This document shows, in pieces, positions 26,633 through 35,970 of a stretch of DNA of 64,000 nt. Positions within the stretch are counted from its first letter, which is position 1. Each line of letters begins with the position of its first letter. The notes below the pieces were generated by a model. That model worked only from the letters and a program-made list of their open reading frames with translations. It was not told the DNA's origin and made no database searches. Origin of the DNA: Streptococcus uberis (GTDB lineage Bacteria > Bacillota > Bacilli > Lactobacillales > Streptococcaceae); contig NZ_LS483397.1 of NCBI RefSeq assembly GCF_900475595.1, positions 1,025,001 to 1,089,000 of the forward strand, written 5' to 3'. The position numbers and the translations under genes were made by a program.

Positions 26633-27262
26633 TTAAGACTGCCAATTTTCTTGGTCTTCTTTAAAGCGTTTCAACAACTCTAAACCATCAGCATTAATAT
26701 AGCCTTTTACCTTAGCAACCTTAATGAGTTCTGAGTAATTGGATAAGGTTAAGAGCTCTACTCCCGCTTTTTCAAAATTGGCTTGCGCCTTTGGCAGCTC
26801 ATAGGTAAAGATAGCCACAACTCCAAGAACTTCAGCACCTTCACGGATGGCTGCCGCTGCTGCATCAAGTACTGAACCGCCCGTAGAAATCAAATCCTCA
26901 ATAATAACCATCTTTTGCCCCTTAGTGACGCGTCCTTCAATCTGGTTTCCAGCCCCATGATCCTTTGGTTTGCTACGAATGTAAGCAAATGGCAGATTCA
27001 TCTTATCAGCAATAATGGCTCCGTGAGGAATACCAGCCGTTGCAGTACCAGCAATAACTTCCACATCTGGATAGTTAGCTTTAATCGTTTCCACAAAGCC
27101 ATCTTCAATGAGAGTTCTCGTCTCAGGGTAAGATAAGGTAATGCGATTATCAGTATAAATAGGTGACTTGATTCCTGATGCCCAAACAAATGGATCTTCT
27201 GGTTTTAAGTAAACTGCTTGAATATCTAATAGGTCAGCGGCGATTTGGCTTGCTAATGTCAT
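26633..27262 (-). CDS. pyrE: orotate phosphoribosyltransferase
   Basis: Adds ribose 5-phosphate from PRPP to orotate, giving orotidine 5'-phosphate. It has 209 residues. The PRPP-binding motif [17 protein letters not shown] (about 119-135) and the flexible catalytic loop [16 protein letters not shown] are intact. It starts 24 bp after pyrF with a clear AAAGGAGAG site, so the two form a pyrF-pyrE unit under the PyrR attenuator. The product is the substrate of PyrF. Confidence 0.97.
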   Translation of the reverse strand: MTLASQIAADLLDIQAVYLKPEDPFVWASGIKSPIYTDNRITLSYPETRTLIEDGFVETIKANYPDVEVIAGTATAGIPHGAIIADKMNLPFAYIRSKPKDHGAGNQIEGRVTKGQKMVIIEDLISTGGSVLDAAAAAIREGAEVLGVVAIFTYELPKAQANFEKAGVELLTLSNYSELIKVAKVKGYINADGLELLKRFKEDQENWQS

Positions 27263-27286
27263 CTTTCTCTCCTTTAATAAATGGTC

Positions 27287-27979
27287 TTAGGCGTTCCAGT
27301 CTGCTTTAATAGCATGATAGGCAGCTAATGGATCTGGTGCTTGAGTAATTGGTCGGCCAACAACAATAAAGTCACTGCCGATAGCTTTTGCTTCTTGTGG
27401 TGTCATCACACGTTTTTGATCACCAATATCAGTGCCTTTAGGACGGATACCCGGCGTCAAGCAAAGAAAGTCTTTAGAGGTTACTGATTTAATGGCTTCC
27501 ACTTCATGTGCTGAACAGACAACGCCATCCAATTTTGCCAGAGCTGTTCGCTTAGCATAGTGAAGAACGGACTCTGTTAATGTGGTTTGGATATTTTGAT
27601 CTTCTCGCATTTGCTCTTCGCTGGTTGATGTTAATTGTGTCACTGCAATGAGAATAGGATCATCTCCTAATCCTTCACGCGCAGCTTGTAACATTTCCAC
27701 GCCACCAGCTGCTTGAACAGTAGTCATGTCAATGCCCATTTTGGCAAGGACTTTCATCGTTGATTTAACTGTGTTTGGAATATCGTGAAGTTTTAAATCA
27801 AGAAAAACACTATGTCCTAATGACTTCACATAACGAACGATTTCTGGACCAACAGCATAGTAAAGTTCCATCCCAATTTTGACATACAAAGCTTCGTCTT
27901 TAGGGAATTGATTCAAAAAGTCTTTCAAGGTGTCAAAATCTGGAAAATCTAAGGCAATAATAGGGCGTTGTTCGCGCAT
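27287..27979 (-). CDS. pyrF: orotidine 5'-phosphate decarboxylase
   Basis: Decarboxylates orotidine 5'-phosphate to UMP, the last step of de novo pyrimidine synthesis. It has 230 residues from ATG 27979 ([14 protein letters not shown]), which has GGAAGG upstream. A longer frame to 28045 runs through the attenuator hairpin and is not likely to be used. The catalytic charged network is in [13 protein letters not shown] (about 58-70), and the phosphate-gripping end is [14 protein letters not shown]. It is the first gene after a PyrR-controlled leader. Confidence 0.97.
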   Translation of the reverse strand: MREQRPIIALDFPDFDTLKDFLNQFPKDEALYVKIGMELYYAVGPEIVRYVKSLGHSVFLDLKLHDIPNTVKSTMKVLAKMGIDMTTVQAAGGVEMLQAAREGLGDDPILIAVTQLTSTSEEQMREDQNIQTTLTESVLHYAKRTALAKLDGVVCSAHEVEAIKSVTSKDFLCLTPGIRPKGTDIGDQKRVMTPQEAKAIGSDFIVVGRPITQAPDPLAAYHAIKADWNA

Positions 27980-28016
27980 AAAGGGGGTTCCTTCCTCAAG
28001 TGAAATATAAAAATCC

Positions 28017-28049
28017 AAATAAAAACCTTGCTTCCAAAGAAGCAAGGTT
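28017..28049 (-). terminator. attenuator terminator of the pyrF-pyrE leader
   Basis: On the minus strand AACCTTGCTT-CTTTGG-AAGCAAGGTT, a perfect 10-bp stem, then TTTATTT. It lies between promoter and pyrF, so it can act as a conditional stop. Confidence 0.85.
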
Positions 28050-28095
28050 ACACGAAAGTTAGGAGTGACATGCCGTCCTCCTGTTTCTACTTGTA

Positions 28096-28128
28096 AACCT
28101 TTTTGTCTCTCTGGACATGTTTAAAGGT
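28096..28128 (-). promoter_or_regulatory. PyrR-binding RNA hairpin
   Basis: On the minus strand ACCTTT....TGTCCAGAGAGACA....AAAGGTT. The TCCAGAGAGRC loop is the known PyrR-binding core in Bacillus and lactic acid bacteria. UMP-bound PyrR would favour the downstream terminator. Confidence 0.85.
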
Positions 28129-28142
28129 ATTTGATTTGTTTC

Positions 28143-28171
28143 ATTATAGCTTTTTAAACTATTTTTGTCAA
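28143..28171 (-). promoter_or_regulatory. promoter of pyrF-pyrE
   Basis: Consensus TTGACA (28166-28171), 17-nt spacer, TATAAT (28143-28148). Confidence 0.9.
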
Positions 28172-28182
28172 AAGAATATCAA

Positions 28183-28203
28183 AAAAGCTACCAAAAGGTA
28201 GCT
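28183..28203 (-). terminator. Rho-independent terminator after the 186-residue gene
   Basis: On the minus strand AGCTACC-TTTT-GGTAGCT then TTTTTT. Confidence 0.88.
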
Positions 28204-28205
28204 AA

Positions 28206-28766
28206 TTACCGAACGATTTGTTCAGCATTAAAGGAGGCTTCCTGAGCCATTTGTTTGGGACTTTGATAATGCTTGCGAAATGCTTCTTCTTCAATATTAA
28301 CCATTTTAATTTGTTCGTAAAGAACAGGTGGAACTGGCACTTCTTTTAAAGACATAATAATAATCTTCAAGGATGAGAAAACATCTGTCAAAACACCAAA
28401 AACACGAATTCTCTTGTCACCCAGTATAGCCTGAAAGACTTCCTTTGATTGGCAAAGATTGACCAAATCATCTAAACCTTTAACCCAATTATCAACAATT
28501 TGTAGGGTCTTATTCATCAATTTAAAGGCCTTTTCCTCATACCAAAAGGTAGACTCAATAAGGCGTTGCTGTTTGTCTAAGGTATCAATGGATTTAACAA
28601 TATCCCCTAATTCGGATTGCACCGCCGTGGGAGCAAAGATCCCACCAAGAATCGAAGGTGTCCGTTCGACCAATTGAAGTTCGTCTTTAAAAAGCGTCAA
28701 ATAATGAATACTGACCAACAATTTTTGAATTAAAACCTTATGACTATCTTGCCCAGTACCACTCAT
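28206..28766 (-). CDS. hypothetical protein, helical, 186 residues
   Basis: I do not recognise this protein. It is almost wholly helical by residue pattern, with heptad-like stretches (KLLVSIHYLTLFKDELQL; LTDVFSSLKIIIMSLKEV) and no signal peptide or membrane segment. A proline-rich turn EVPVPPVLYEQIK precedes a charged C-terminus. The gene has a good ribosome site (AGAAGG) and its own terminator and is followed by the pyrF promoter. It sits at the downstream edge of the capsule locus but its base composition resembles the core genome, so it is probably not a capsule gene. A soluble helical bundle is the most that can be said. Confidence 0.75.
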   Translation of the reverse strand: MSGTGQDSHKVLIQKLLVSIHYLTLFKDELQLVERTPSILGGIFAPTAVQSELGDIVKSIDTLDKQQRLIESTFWYEEKAFKLMNKTLQIVDNWVKGLDDLVNLCQSKEVFQAILGDKRIRVFGVLTDVFSSLKIIIMSLKEVPVPPVLYEQIKMVNIEEEAFRKHYQSPKQMAQEASFNAEQIVR

Positions 28767-28879
28767 ACGACACCATCCTTCTCAAAACACTCTACCATAG
28801 AAATCTATATTATTAATATAACACAAGAAAATTAAAAGGGCAATGCTGAGCAGTCACAAAGAAATGACAAATTGTAACC

Positions 28880-30115
28880 TTAATCCCGGTGGAAGATGTC
28901 TCTCGTATAAACTTTTTCACGCACATCATCGAGACTTGAATCGTATCGATTGGCAATGATAGCTTGTGATTTAACTTTAAAGGTTTCTAAGTCGTTGACA
29001 ACTTCACTACCAAAGAAAGTAACATTTTCATCTAAGCTAGGTTCAAAAATAATAACTTTTGCACCTTTAGCTTTAATACGTTTCATAACACCTTGAATTG
29101 AGGATTGTCTAAAGTTGTCGCTATTACTTTTCATGGTCAAACGGTAAACACCCACCACTACCTCTTTTTCAAGCTCAGGGTTGAAATCACTAGAACCTTG
29201 ATAGGCTCCAGCAAGCTCTAAGACTTTCTCAGCAATATAATCTTTTCGGGTACGGTTACTTTCCACAATAGCCGTCATCATATTTTGTGGAACATCTTTG
29301 TAATTTGCTAAGAGTTGTTTAGTATCTTTAGGGAGACAGTAGCCACCATAGCCAAACGATGGGTTATTATAATGATCACCGATACGTGGATCTAATCCAA
29401 CACCATCAATAATGGCTTTCGTATCCAATCCCTTACTTTCGGCATAGGTGTCTAATTCATTGAAGTAGGAGACACGCAAAGCAAGATAGGTATTTGAAAA
29501 GAGTTTAACAGCTTCTGCTTCAGTGAAACCCATGATAAGTGTTTCAATAGGATTTTTGATGGCTCCTTCTTGCAATAAGTGAGCAAACGCTTCTGCTTTA
29601 TGTGTTAAGACGGCATCCTGCTTATCCGTTCCAACAATGATACGACTTGGATAGAGATTATCATACAAGGCGCGAGATTCTCTTAGAAACTCTGGACTAA
29701 AGATAATATTGTTAGTGTCATACTTGCGACGAACACTTTCTGTATAGCCAACAGGAATGGTTGATTTAATGACCATGATAGCATCGGGATTAACCTCCAA
29801 CACCTTTTCAATAACTGTTTCAACAGCACTTGTGTCGAAGAAATCTCTTTTACTATCATAGTTAGTTGGTGCTGCAATAATCACATATTCAGCATCCCTA
29901 TAAGCCATATCAGCATCCAAAGTCGCAAACAAATGAAGGTCTTTAGTAGCCAAGAACTCTTCAATTTCCTTATCCTGAATCGGTGATTTCTTAGCATTAA
30001 TCAAATCAACCTTTTCAGCAATAATATCAACTGCTGTTACTTGATGATGTTGTGCCAACAGAACAGCCATTGACAAACCAACATAACCCGTACCAGCTAC
30101 AGCTATTTTTTTCAT
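28880..30115 (-). CDS. ugd: UDP-glucose 6-dehydrogenase
   Basis: Oxidises UDP-glucose twice to UDP-glucuronate. It has 411 residues from ATG 30115 ([20 protein letters not shown]), with AAAGGG 9 nt upstream; a longer frame to a GTG at 30148 overlaps the preceding gene and is not favoured. The Rossmann loop is GTGYVG, and the catalytic cysteine is in [15 protein letters not shown]. This is the HasB/Ugd type. As the last gene of the capsule locus it implies glucuronic acid in the capsule repeat. It is richer in G+C than the genes before it, so it may belong to the conserved edge of the locus. Confidence 0.95.
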   Translation of the reverse strand: MKKIAVAGTGYVGLSMAVLLAQHHQVTAVDIIAEKVDLINAKKSPIQDKEIEEFLATKDLHLFATLDADMAYRDAEYVIIAAPTNYDSKRDFFDTSAVETVIEKVLEVNPDAIMVIKSTIPVGYTESVRRKYDTNNIIFSPEFLRESRALYDNLYPSRIIVGTDKQDAVLTHKAEAFAHLLQEGAIKNPIETLIMGFTEAEAVKLFSNTYLALRVSYFNELDTYAESKGLDTKAIIDGVGLDPRIGDHYNNPSFGYGGYCLPKDTKQLLANYKDVPQNMMTAIVESNRTRKDYIAEKVLELAGAYQGSSDFNPELEKEVVVGVYRLTMKSNSDNFRQSSIQGVMKRIKAKGAKVIIFEPSLDENVTFFGSEVVNDLETFKVKSQAIIANRYDSSLDDVREKVYTRDIFHRD

Positions 30116-30132
30116 TACATTTTTCCCTTTGC

Positions 30133-30675
30133 TTATTTTTTTATCCACATATTTTCATTTTCAAAAATAAGCTTTTTCTTTTCTTCCTTTGATAAATTTT
30201 TAAAGTTAAATATTTTTTCAATATTTTTTTGTGTAAAATTTTCAACATTACCAATTGATTTAGCGGGGTTTCCTGCAATTATTTGCCCAACATTAAATAC
30301 ACTTTTTGTTACCACACTACCTGCTGCAATAATCGTATTATCAGCAATCTCTACACCAGGTAATATAATAGAGTTCATACCTATGAAGCATTTTTTCCCA
30401 ACTGTTATTGGTCCAACCAAATCTGTACCTTGTGAAGACTTACTAATTGAATTGTCGTGCGTAATAAATTTTACACCTGAAGAAATTGTTGTATCATCGC
30501 CAATACTAATTAAATAGGATTCTGAACTTGAAACTGGAGAAAATGCTCGAACATTTTTCCCGATTTTAGAACCATAGTACCTATATCTTTTTAATTTCAA
30601 CTTCATTGGATCTTTACCTATCAACATAAAAAAATACTCCAAAAATCTTAAGTAATTAATATATATTTTTGACAT
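30133..30675 (-). CDS. hexapeptide-repeat acyltransferase
   Basis: A 180-residue protein with a left-handed beta-helix: imperfect hexapeptide repeats from about residue 55 to 145 ([54 protein letters not shown]) and the closing loop AGNPAKSIG. It is most like WbbJ/maltose-acetyltransferase type O-acetyltransferases of polysaccharide loci, so it probably acetylates a capsule sugar. Its start overlaps the end of the flippase gene by 20 bp. The sequence is very A+T-rich like its neighbours. Confidence 0.88.
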   Translation of the reverse strand: MSKIYINYLRFLEYFFMLIGKDPMKLKLKRYRYYGSKIGKNVRAFSPVSSSESYLISIGDDTTISSGVKFITHDNSISKSSQGTDLVGPITVGKKCFIGMNSIILPGVEIADNTIIAAGSVVTKSVFNVGQIIAGNPAKSIGNVENFTQKNIEKIFNFKNLSKEEKKKLIFENENMWIKK

Positions 30676-32113
30676 TTTTTTCTCTTTTCTGATTATTATA
30701 TTTATTCATAATATATTTCAAAGCAGGTAGCTTGGAAAAATAACAAAGCGAAAGATATACAATAGTTCCAATAATAATGTCTAAAAACATTATCAAAATA
30801 TAATTAAAGTTATTGAATAACAATTTATTAGTTACTATTATAAAAAAATACATTAGTGTTCCAAAAATTACTGGGAAAAATACATCCTTAATTTGAGAAA
30901 TTATTTTAATTCTATATTTAAAATTATTAAAAGTAAAACAAGTAAATAGGGCTATTCCTCTAGAAACAACTGACATTAAAGCGATTATGTATATACCTCT
31001 ATTAATTGATAATATAATTAACAAAATTCCAGAAAAACCGTCTATTGCTTCCATAAACAAAGAAATTTGACTTTTTCCCATAGCTTTATAAATTTGTAAA
31101 TAGGTTGTATAAACAGAAGATAACAGATAAAACATACATCCAATTACTAAATAAGGATAAGAAGGTAGCCATTTATCAGTAAGAAGTAATTTTATTAACC
31201 CTTCTCCAATAGCAGCTAATCCAAACATAATTGGTGAAATTATAGTAGCCGTCATCTGAGTCGAAAGACGTCCTGCATTCATCAATTTTATTTGATCATC
31301 TTGGAATTTAGATAAGACTGGAAATAATACTGAAGAAATTGAATTATTAAGGTTTGTCATAAACAACTGTGGAAATTGATTCCCCCGTGAATAATAACCT
31401 AAATCCGCACTAGAATATTTTTTCCCAATAATTAATGTTCTTAAATTATCGTAAAGTGCTCCAATAAGTGCTGCTAATAGCAACTTCCATCCAAAATCTA
31501 AAAGTAACTTCAATCGATTATAGGAAAAAGATAAAATTGGACGCCATTTTACAATTTTCCAAAGTACAAGGGAGTAAATAAATGAGTAAACTAAGTATTG
31601 ATAAACTAATGACCAAACTCCAAAGCCATTAAATGCCATAGCTACACCAACGATAGCGGAAATTATTGTAGCTGAAATGGTTGACAAAAATATTTTTTTA
31701 AAAATTAACTGCCTAATTGTATATGCTTCTTGAACTGAGTTTAGTGACCCTAATATTACTCTTAAACCTAAAACTCTAAGCGTAGGAGATAAAATTGGCA
31801 TATTATACCAATTTGCTATGTTAGGTGCTAAAAAGAATAGTAAACTATAAATTACTAATGAAACTACGAAAGTAAAATAAAATACTGATGAAAAATCTAA
31901 ATTATCAGTTTCTTTTTTTTGAATTAAAGCTGACGAAAAACCATTTACTACAAAAACATTGGCAAAAACAATAAATACATTCAATATTGTAATCACACCA
32001 AAATCTTTAGGACCTAAAAGTCGTGCCAATAATATTGAAACTCCGAAAGTAACAATTTGAGCACTTAACCTTTCCATAAATTTCCATAAAAAATTACTAA
32101 TAATTGATCTCAT
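30656..32113 (-). CDS. wzx: capsule repeat-unit flippase (Wzx)
   Basis: A 485-residue MOP-family membrane protein with about 12-14 hydrophobic segments. The N-terminus LSAQIVTFGVSILLARLLGPKDFG is typical of Wzx/RfbX flippases. It moves lipid-linked repeat units across the membrane for polymerisation by Wzy. It lies 10 bp after the GT-D gene and overlaps the acyltransferase gene by 20 bp, showing tight operon packing. It is strongly A+T-rich. Substrate specificity is expected to match the repeat unit made here. Confidence 0.93.
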   Translation of the reverse strand: MRSIISNFLWKFMERLSAQIVTFGVSILLARLLGPKDFGVITILNVFIVFANVFVVNGFSSALIQKKETDNLDFSSVFYFTFVVSLVIYSLLFFLAPNIANWYNMPILSPTLRVLGLRVILGSLNSVQEAYTIRQLIFKKIFLSTISATIISAIVGVAMAFNGFGVWSLVYQYLVYSFIYSLVLWKIVKWRPILSFSYNRLKLLLDFGWKLLLAALIGALYDNLRTLIIGKKYSSADLGYYSRGNQFPQLFMTNLNNSISSVLFPVLSKFQDDQIKLMNAGRLSTQMTATIISPIMFGLAAIGEGLIKLLLTDKWLPSYPYLVIGCMFYLLSSVYTTYLQIYKAMGKSQISLFMEAIDGFSGILLIILSINRGIYIIALMSVVSRGIALFTCFTFNNFKYRIKIISQIKDVFFPVIFGTLMYFFIIVTNKLLFNNFNYILIMFLDIIIGTIVYLSLCYFSKLPALKYIMNKYNNQKREKNVKNIY

Positions 32114-32123
32114 AAAATTCCTA

Positions 32124-33017
32124 TTAAATTCCTACTCTTGCAACAATTGAACTTGAATATAATTCATCTGAGAAACTTAAAACATCAACATCACCTAATT
32201 CAGCAGTATGTTTTCCAGGAATTATAGTTCTTTTCTTAGCAGATTTTAAATACCACTCAAACTCAGAATCTAAATGACCGATATCAACACCCCAAAATCC
32301 ATATTTATTTAAATCAACAACTAATGGTTTAGAAGTGGGACCTAAAGCTACTAAAATAATAATATCTTTTTGATTTTTAGCAATATCAATGGATGCATTT
32401 AGAATATCGTCATAATAATCAAAAGCATTTGTGGAGGGGCAAAGAATTCTTTTAATGGCCTTTGCATTGTCAAATAATGTATTTCCTACACCTGTTCTAC
32501 TGAATTCACCCTCAATAAGAATAATATTTTTTTCATCCCACATTTGTTTAAACATATCAAAACATATTTTTGCATCCTTTTTATCACTAAAAACTAAATA
32601 TGGTCGAGATACAAATGAATTACCATAAACTCGATTTGTAGGTATGACTTTATTATAAAATTTTATATTTTCACCAATAACATTCGTCCAGTGTATTTTT
32701 GATTTTAAGATAAGATTTTCCATTGATTTCAGTGGTTCTGGTAAACAAATTAAAATATTATCATTATTTAGTTTCAAAATTTCCAATAATTTTTCGCTCA
32801 AGTCTAAATTTTTTTTTTGAAAATCGAATTCTTTCCCTTTTATTATAAGAAGTTCTCCATCTCCATACCGGACAATTGATTTTTTTTCATGGATAGCTTT
32901 TTTTAAAGTATCGGTTTTGGATAGAATACGAAATTTTGGGGGACTAACTTTTAAAATAATACTATTCTTAATGTATAATGTTAGAACTTTTGTGATTCTG
33001 AAAAATTTTTTTATCAT
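32124..33017 (-). CDS. GT-D fold (DUF1792-like) glycosyltransferase
   Basis: A 297-residue protein. The motif IVRYGDGELLIIKG (about 48-61) is the conserved DGE-containing block of the GT-D fold first described for the DUF1792 enzyme that glucosylates streptococcal adhesins. The region NILICLPEPLKS and the later DNAKAIKRILCPSTNAFDYYDDIL also match that family. Here it is in a capsule locus, so its acceptor is more likely a lipid-linked sugar than a protein. The donor is unknown. It overlaps the preceding glycosyltransferase by 4 bp (ATGA). Confidence 0.8.
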   Translation of the reverse strand: MIKKFFRITKVLTLYIKNSIILKVSPPKFRILSKTDTLKKAIHEKKSIVRYGDGELLIIKGKEFDFQKKNLDLSEKLLEILKLNNDNILICLPEPLKSMENLILKSKIHWTNVIGENIKFYNKVIPTNRVYGNSFVSRPYLVFSDKKDAKICFDMFKQMWDEKNIILIEGEFSRTGVGNTLFDNAKAIKRILCPSTNAFDYYDDILNASIDIAKNQKDIIILVALGPTSKPLVVDLNKYGFWGVDIGHLDSEFEWYLKSAKKRTIIPGKHTAELGDVDVLSFSDELYSSSIVARVGI

Positions 33018-33940
33018 TGTTTTTTTCCTAAATAATATGTTTTATTTTTTTTATAAAAAATGTTGAATATATATAATTTTAATAGAATTAATATATATTT
33101 ACTATTCAAAGTAAATTTGAATTGTTTCAATTCTTTAATTATTTTTCTTTTAGTTGAAAGTGGTAGACTGGGATCAAAACAAACATTTGACATTGGGACT
33201 GAAATAAGAAAATTATTTAGTGAAGATTTCTCAATATAATCTTCCCATGACTTAATCCAATTAAAAGAAGCCTTCCAATTGTTTACCTTTCCAACACTAT
33301 TTACGCTGTCCTGATGATATATCACAAGAGGCTCAGCTAAATAAATGAAATTTATTTTTCCTAGAATCCTAGCTTTTAATACCCAATCCCAATCTTGATG
33401 TTTAGGTAATCTTTCTGTAAATGGAATTTCGATAAATAAATTTCTCGGTCCAAAAAATGATGAAGTTTGTATAAAACCAGCCGTTCTTCCGAATTTCGGT
33501 TTAAAAAGATATTCATCAATCTTTAAACTATTTTCCCATTTTTTTCTAGGAAGATAGTACTTTTTCCCACCATTTATCACTAAAGTCTTTGTAAAACAAA
33601 AATTATTCTTACCTAGATTAATTATTGAAGAAAGTTGTTTCTCAATTTTCTGAGGGAACCATTCATCATCATCATCTAAAAAAGCAATCCAATCACCGGT
33701 AGATTTACTAACACCAAAATTTCTAGCACCCGCTCCCCCTCTTTTTGATACTGTCTCAAATACTATTAAATTAGATACGTTCAAATTTTCTAACCAGTCT
33801 ACAACTTCTGCATTACTACCATCGATTACGACAATTATCTCCCAAGGTACCAATGTTTGGCTTCTGACAGAATTGATTGATCTTTGTAAAAACTTTTTAT
33901 TACCTAAACTAGTTATTATTACTGAAATCCTTTCTTTCAC
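33014..33940 (-). CDS. family 2 glycosyltransferase
   Basis: A 308-residue GT-A fold enzyme. SVIITSLGNKKFLQRSINSVRSQT begins the nucleotide-binding half and IAFLDDDDEWFPQKIEKQL (about 85-104) holds the metal-binding aspartates. The start is GTG 33940, with AAAGGGG 6 nt upstream. It overlaps the Wzy gene by 32 bp. The C-terminal 40 residues are hydrophobic and basic, which suggests membrane association. It adds one sugar of the capsule repeat; which one is unknown. Confidence 0.9.
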   Translation of the reverse strand: MKERISVIITSLGNKKFLQRSINSVRSQTLVPWEIIVVIDGSNAEVVDWLENLNVSNLIVFETVSKRGGAGARNFGVSKSTGDWIAFLDDDDEWFPQKIEKQLSSIINLGKNNFCFTKTLVINGGKKYYLPRKKWENSLKIDEYLFKPKFGRTAGFIQTSSFFGPRNLFIEIPFTERLPKHQDWDWVLKARILGKINFIYLAEPLVIYHQDSVNSVGKVNNWKASFNWIKSWEDYIEKSSLNNFLISVPMSNVCFDPSLPLSTKRKIIKELKQFKFTLNSKYILILLKLYIFNIFYKKNKTYYLGKKQ

Positions 33941-35054
33941 TATTTTCCCCTTTCAATATATAGTATGAGATAAACCAAAAGTAAGGGTTAGTCCAGTATA
34001 CATTAGAAAATAGTAATTGGATAAAAACTCCTACAAAAAATATTAATAAAACTTCTCTTTTTAACAATATTATCTCTCTTATTAATTTATATAAAATATA
34101 TATTACTAAAGCTAGATAAAGCACTCCTCCCTCGATAATATATTGAATAATAATATTGTGCGAGTATATTCCTATTGTTTTTTCTATGTAACCAACGCCT
34201 TTACCAAAAATATAGTCTTTTGGTCCAAGTCCTTCTAGTATTTTATTAATAAGAAATTGACGCCCACTATCAAAAGTTTTTCCTGACTCAATCAAGTTTA
34301 TTGATTTAGTTAATGCCTCGAACTCAAAACCAATACCCCTTAAAATATTCTGAATACTTAAAAGCAATAATTTGAAATCATTAAACACTAAGCAAAGTAT
34401 AGAAAGAAAAAAAATAGAAACATATCTCAAAAATTTATTAAATCCATTTGAAAAAAGTAAACTTCTAATTATTAAATAAAGACTAATACAAAGTATAACT
34501 CCTCTATTACCCTTTAAAATAAAAAATGCTGAATAACTAATAATATTTACAAAAGATATAAAATCTATAAATTTCAATTTTTTTAAATCTATACTACCTA
34601 ACTTGAGATGATGAAATGAAGAGAGATAGCCAGGAAGAAATATATATGAAATTCCGAGTAAAAAACCTATATCAGTTACCTTAAAACAAATAACTAAATA
34701 TGGTAAACAAAAGAATAAAACATATGACAGAAACTTAGTCAATTTCTCCAAATCAACATGAGAAAGTTGAACTGATAATATTGTATATATAAGGAAATAA
34801 TATAAATATTGAGTTGCAACACTATAGTGCAGAAAAAAAATTGAATATAAAAGAATTGAAAATGTTAATAAAAAAAATAAAAAGTTTGATCTAAACGACT
34901 TTATTGCGGGAGAAAAAAACGAAAGAAAAATTAGGATTACTGGCATAACAAATTTGGAAACTCCAATTGGAGAAAGTATATTTTGAAAAAGCAAATTTGA
35001 TAAACCTAATGCACCTAATAAATGATATAAAGTAGATTTATTTAGTTTTATCAT
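33909..35054 (-). CDS. wzy: capsule polymerase (Wzy)
   Basis: A 381-residue membrane protein with about ten or more hydrophobic segments and no soluble domain, as expected for an O-antigen/capsule polymerase. A larger external loop near residues 255-300 (ESGKTFDSGRQFLINKILEGLG, GKGVGYIEKTIGIYSHNIIIQYIIEGG) resembles the Wzy_C/O-antigen-ligase pattern with its conserved H-N and G-R residues. I choose ATG 35054 because GAGG lies 6 nt before it; the ATG at 35066 overlaps that site. It is identified by topology and context. Confidence 0.88.
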   Translation of the reverse strand: MIKLNKSTLYHLLGALGLSNLLFQNILSPIGVSKFVMPVILIFLSFFSPAIKSFRSNFLFFLLTFSILLYSIFFLHYSVATQYLYYFLIYTILSVQLSHVDLEKLTKFLSYVLFFCLPYLVICFKVTDIGFLLGISYIFLPGYLSSFHHLKLGSIDLKKLKFIDFISFVNIISYSAFFILKGNRGVILCISLYLIIRSLLFSNGFNKFLRYVSIFFLSILCLVFNDFKLLLLSIQNILRGIGFEFEALTKSINLIESGKTFDSGRQFLINKILEGLGPKDYIFGKGVGYIEKTIGIYSHNIIIQYIIEGGVLYLALVIYILYKLIREIILLKREVLLIFFVGVFIQLLFSNVYWTNPYFWFISYYILKGENSERKDFSNNN

Positions 35055-35055
35055 A

Positions 35056-35970
35056 TTAATCCTCATTTAATTTCTGTTTTATCATATTAATGAGCTTTCT
35101 CGAAATAACACTATCAAACTTTCTTGCCATAAAAGCATCTTTTTCAATCAAATATTTATAATCTGAAGCAGTCCATATGACTGGAACACCATTAACAAAC
35201 TTAATAACTCGTTTTATTGATTTATAATTATCGTTGAAATTATCATCATATAAACGTTTACGAAAAACTTCACTATTAAATAGTAAAGTTTGCATAAAAC
35301 TTTCATCAGGTATCAAAGTTTTTGAATAAACTTCATCAATCCATTTTTCTTTTAAAAGAACATAATTTGCAAAATCATTGGTTATACTAAACCATTGAGA
35401 ACCCATTTTTAATTCAAAATCCTTATTTTTTAATCTATTAACATTTAAAAGTCTTTGAGTTGCAACAAAAAAGCGTCTTTTTATATGATAGATTGTTTTT
35501 AATATGACTGTCTTTTTTGGGGGATATAATGGATGATACAACTCATATCTCTCTTTAAAAATTTTTTTATTTTCCTTTTCTATTGACCAAAAATGAACAA
35601 ACTCATTATTTTTATGTTCATTAAAAAAATTATATATTTTTTCTGGTTTTTTAAGAATGAAATCAGCACCTGAAACTAAATGATAAAATGAGTAATTATT
35701 TTTTTTTGCTTCTTTTAATAATTTTAGTTCAGCTTTAACAATTGAATAATCACCCCATCTAACGAGTTCTCTATCATCTTCAGAAATAAAAAAGATTTTT
35801 GAATACTCTAAATTTGAAAATTGTTTTTGAAATTCACAGAGATTAGATTTCTTATCTACATGTATATAGATGTCAAAAAAAGGACTATCTATTAAGTCAA
35901 TTAAGTCAATTAAGTTAGGAGTTAATTCATGTACCAAGAAAAGAAATACCTGCTTATCATACACATCCAT
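35056..35970 (-). CDS. Core-2/I-branching family (GT14-like) glycosyltransferase
   Basis: A 304-residue protein matching the Core-2/I-branching enzyme family: VFLFLVHELTPNLIDLIDLI, IYIHVDKKSN, SFYHLVSGADFILKKPEKI, KMGSQWFSITNDFANYVL and TLIPDESFMQTLLFN are in the family's usual order. Eukaryotic members add beta-1,6-GlcNAc branches; bacterial members occur in polysaccharide loci with varied donors. It may build a side branch of the capsule. It overlaps the GNAT gene by a single base. A+T content is high. Confidence 0.87.
   Translation of the reverse strand: MDVYDKQVFLFLVHELTPNLIDLIDLIDSPFFDIYIHVDKKSNLCEFQKQFSNLEYSKIFFISEDDRELVRWGDYSIVKAELKLLKEAKKNNYSFYHLVSGADFILKKPEKIYNFFNEHKNNEFVHFWSIEKENKKIFKERYELYHPLYPPKKTVILKTIYHIKRRFFVATQRLLNVNRLKNKDFELKMGSQWFSITNDFANYVLLKEKWIDEVYSKTLIPDESFMQTLLFNSEVFRKRLYDDNFNDNYKSIKRVIKFVNGVPVIWTASDYKYLIEKDAFMARKFDSVISRKLINMIKQKLNED

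Noticed and set aside
27980..28045. Longer N-terminus of PyrF
   Set aside because: The extension crosses the attenuator hairpin and the good ribosome site belongs to ATG 27979.
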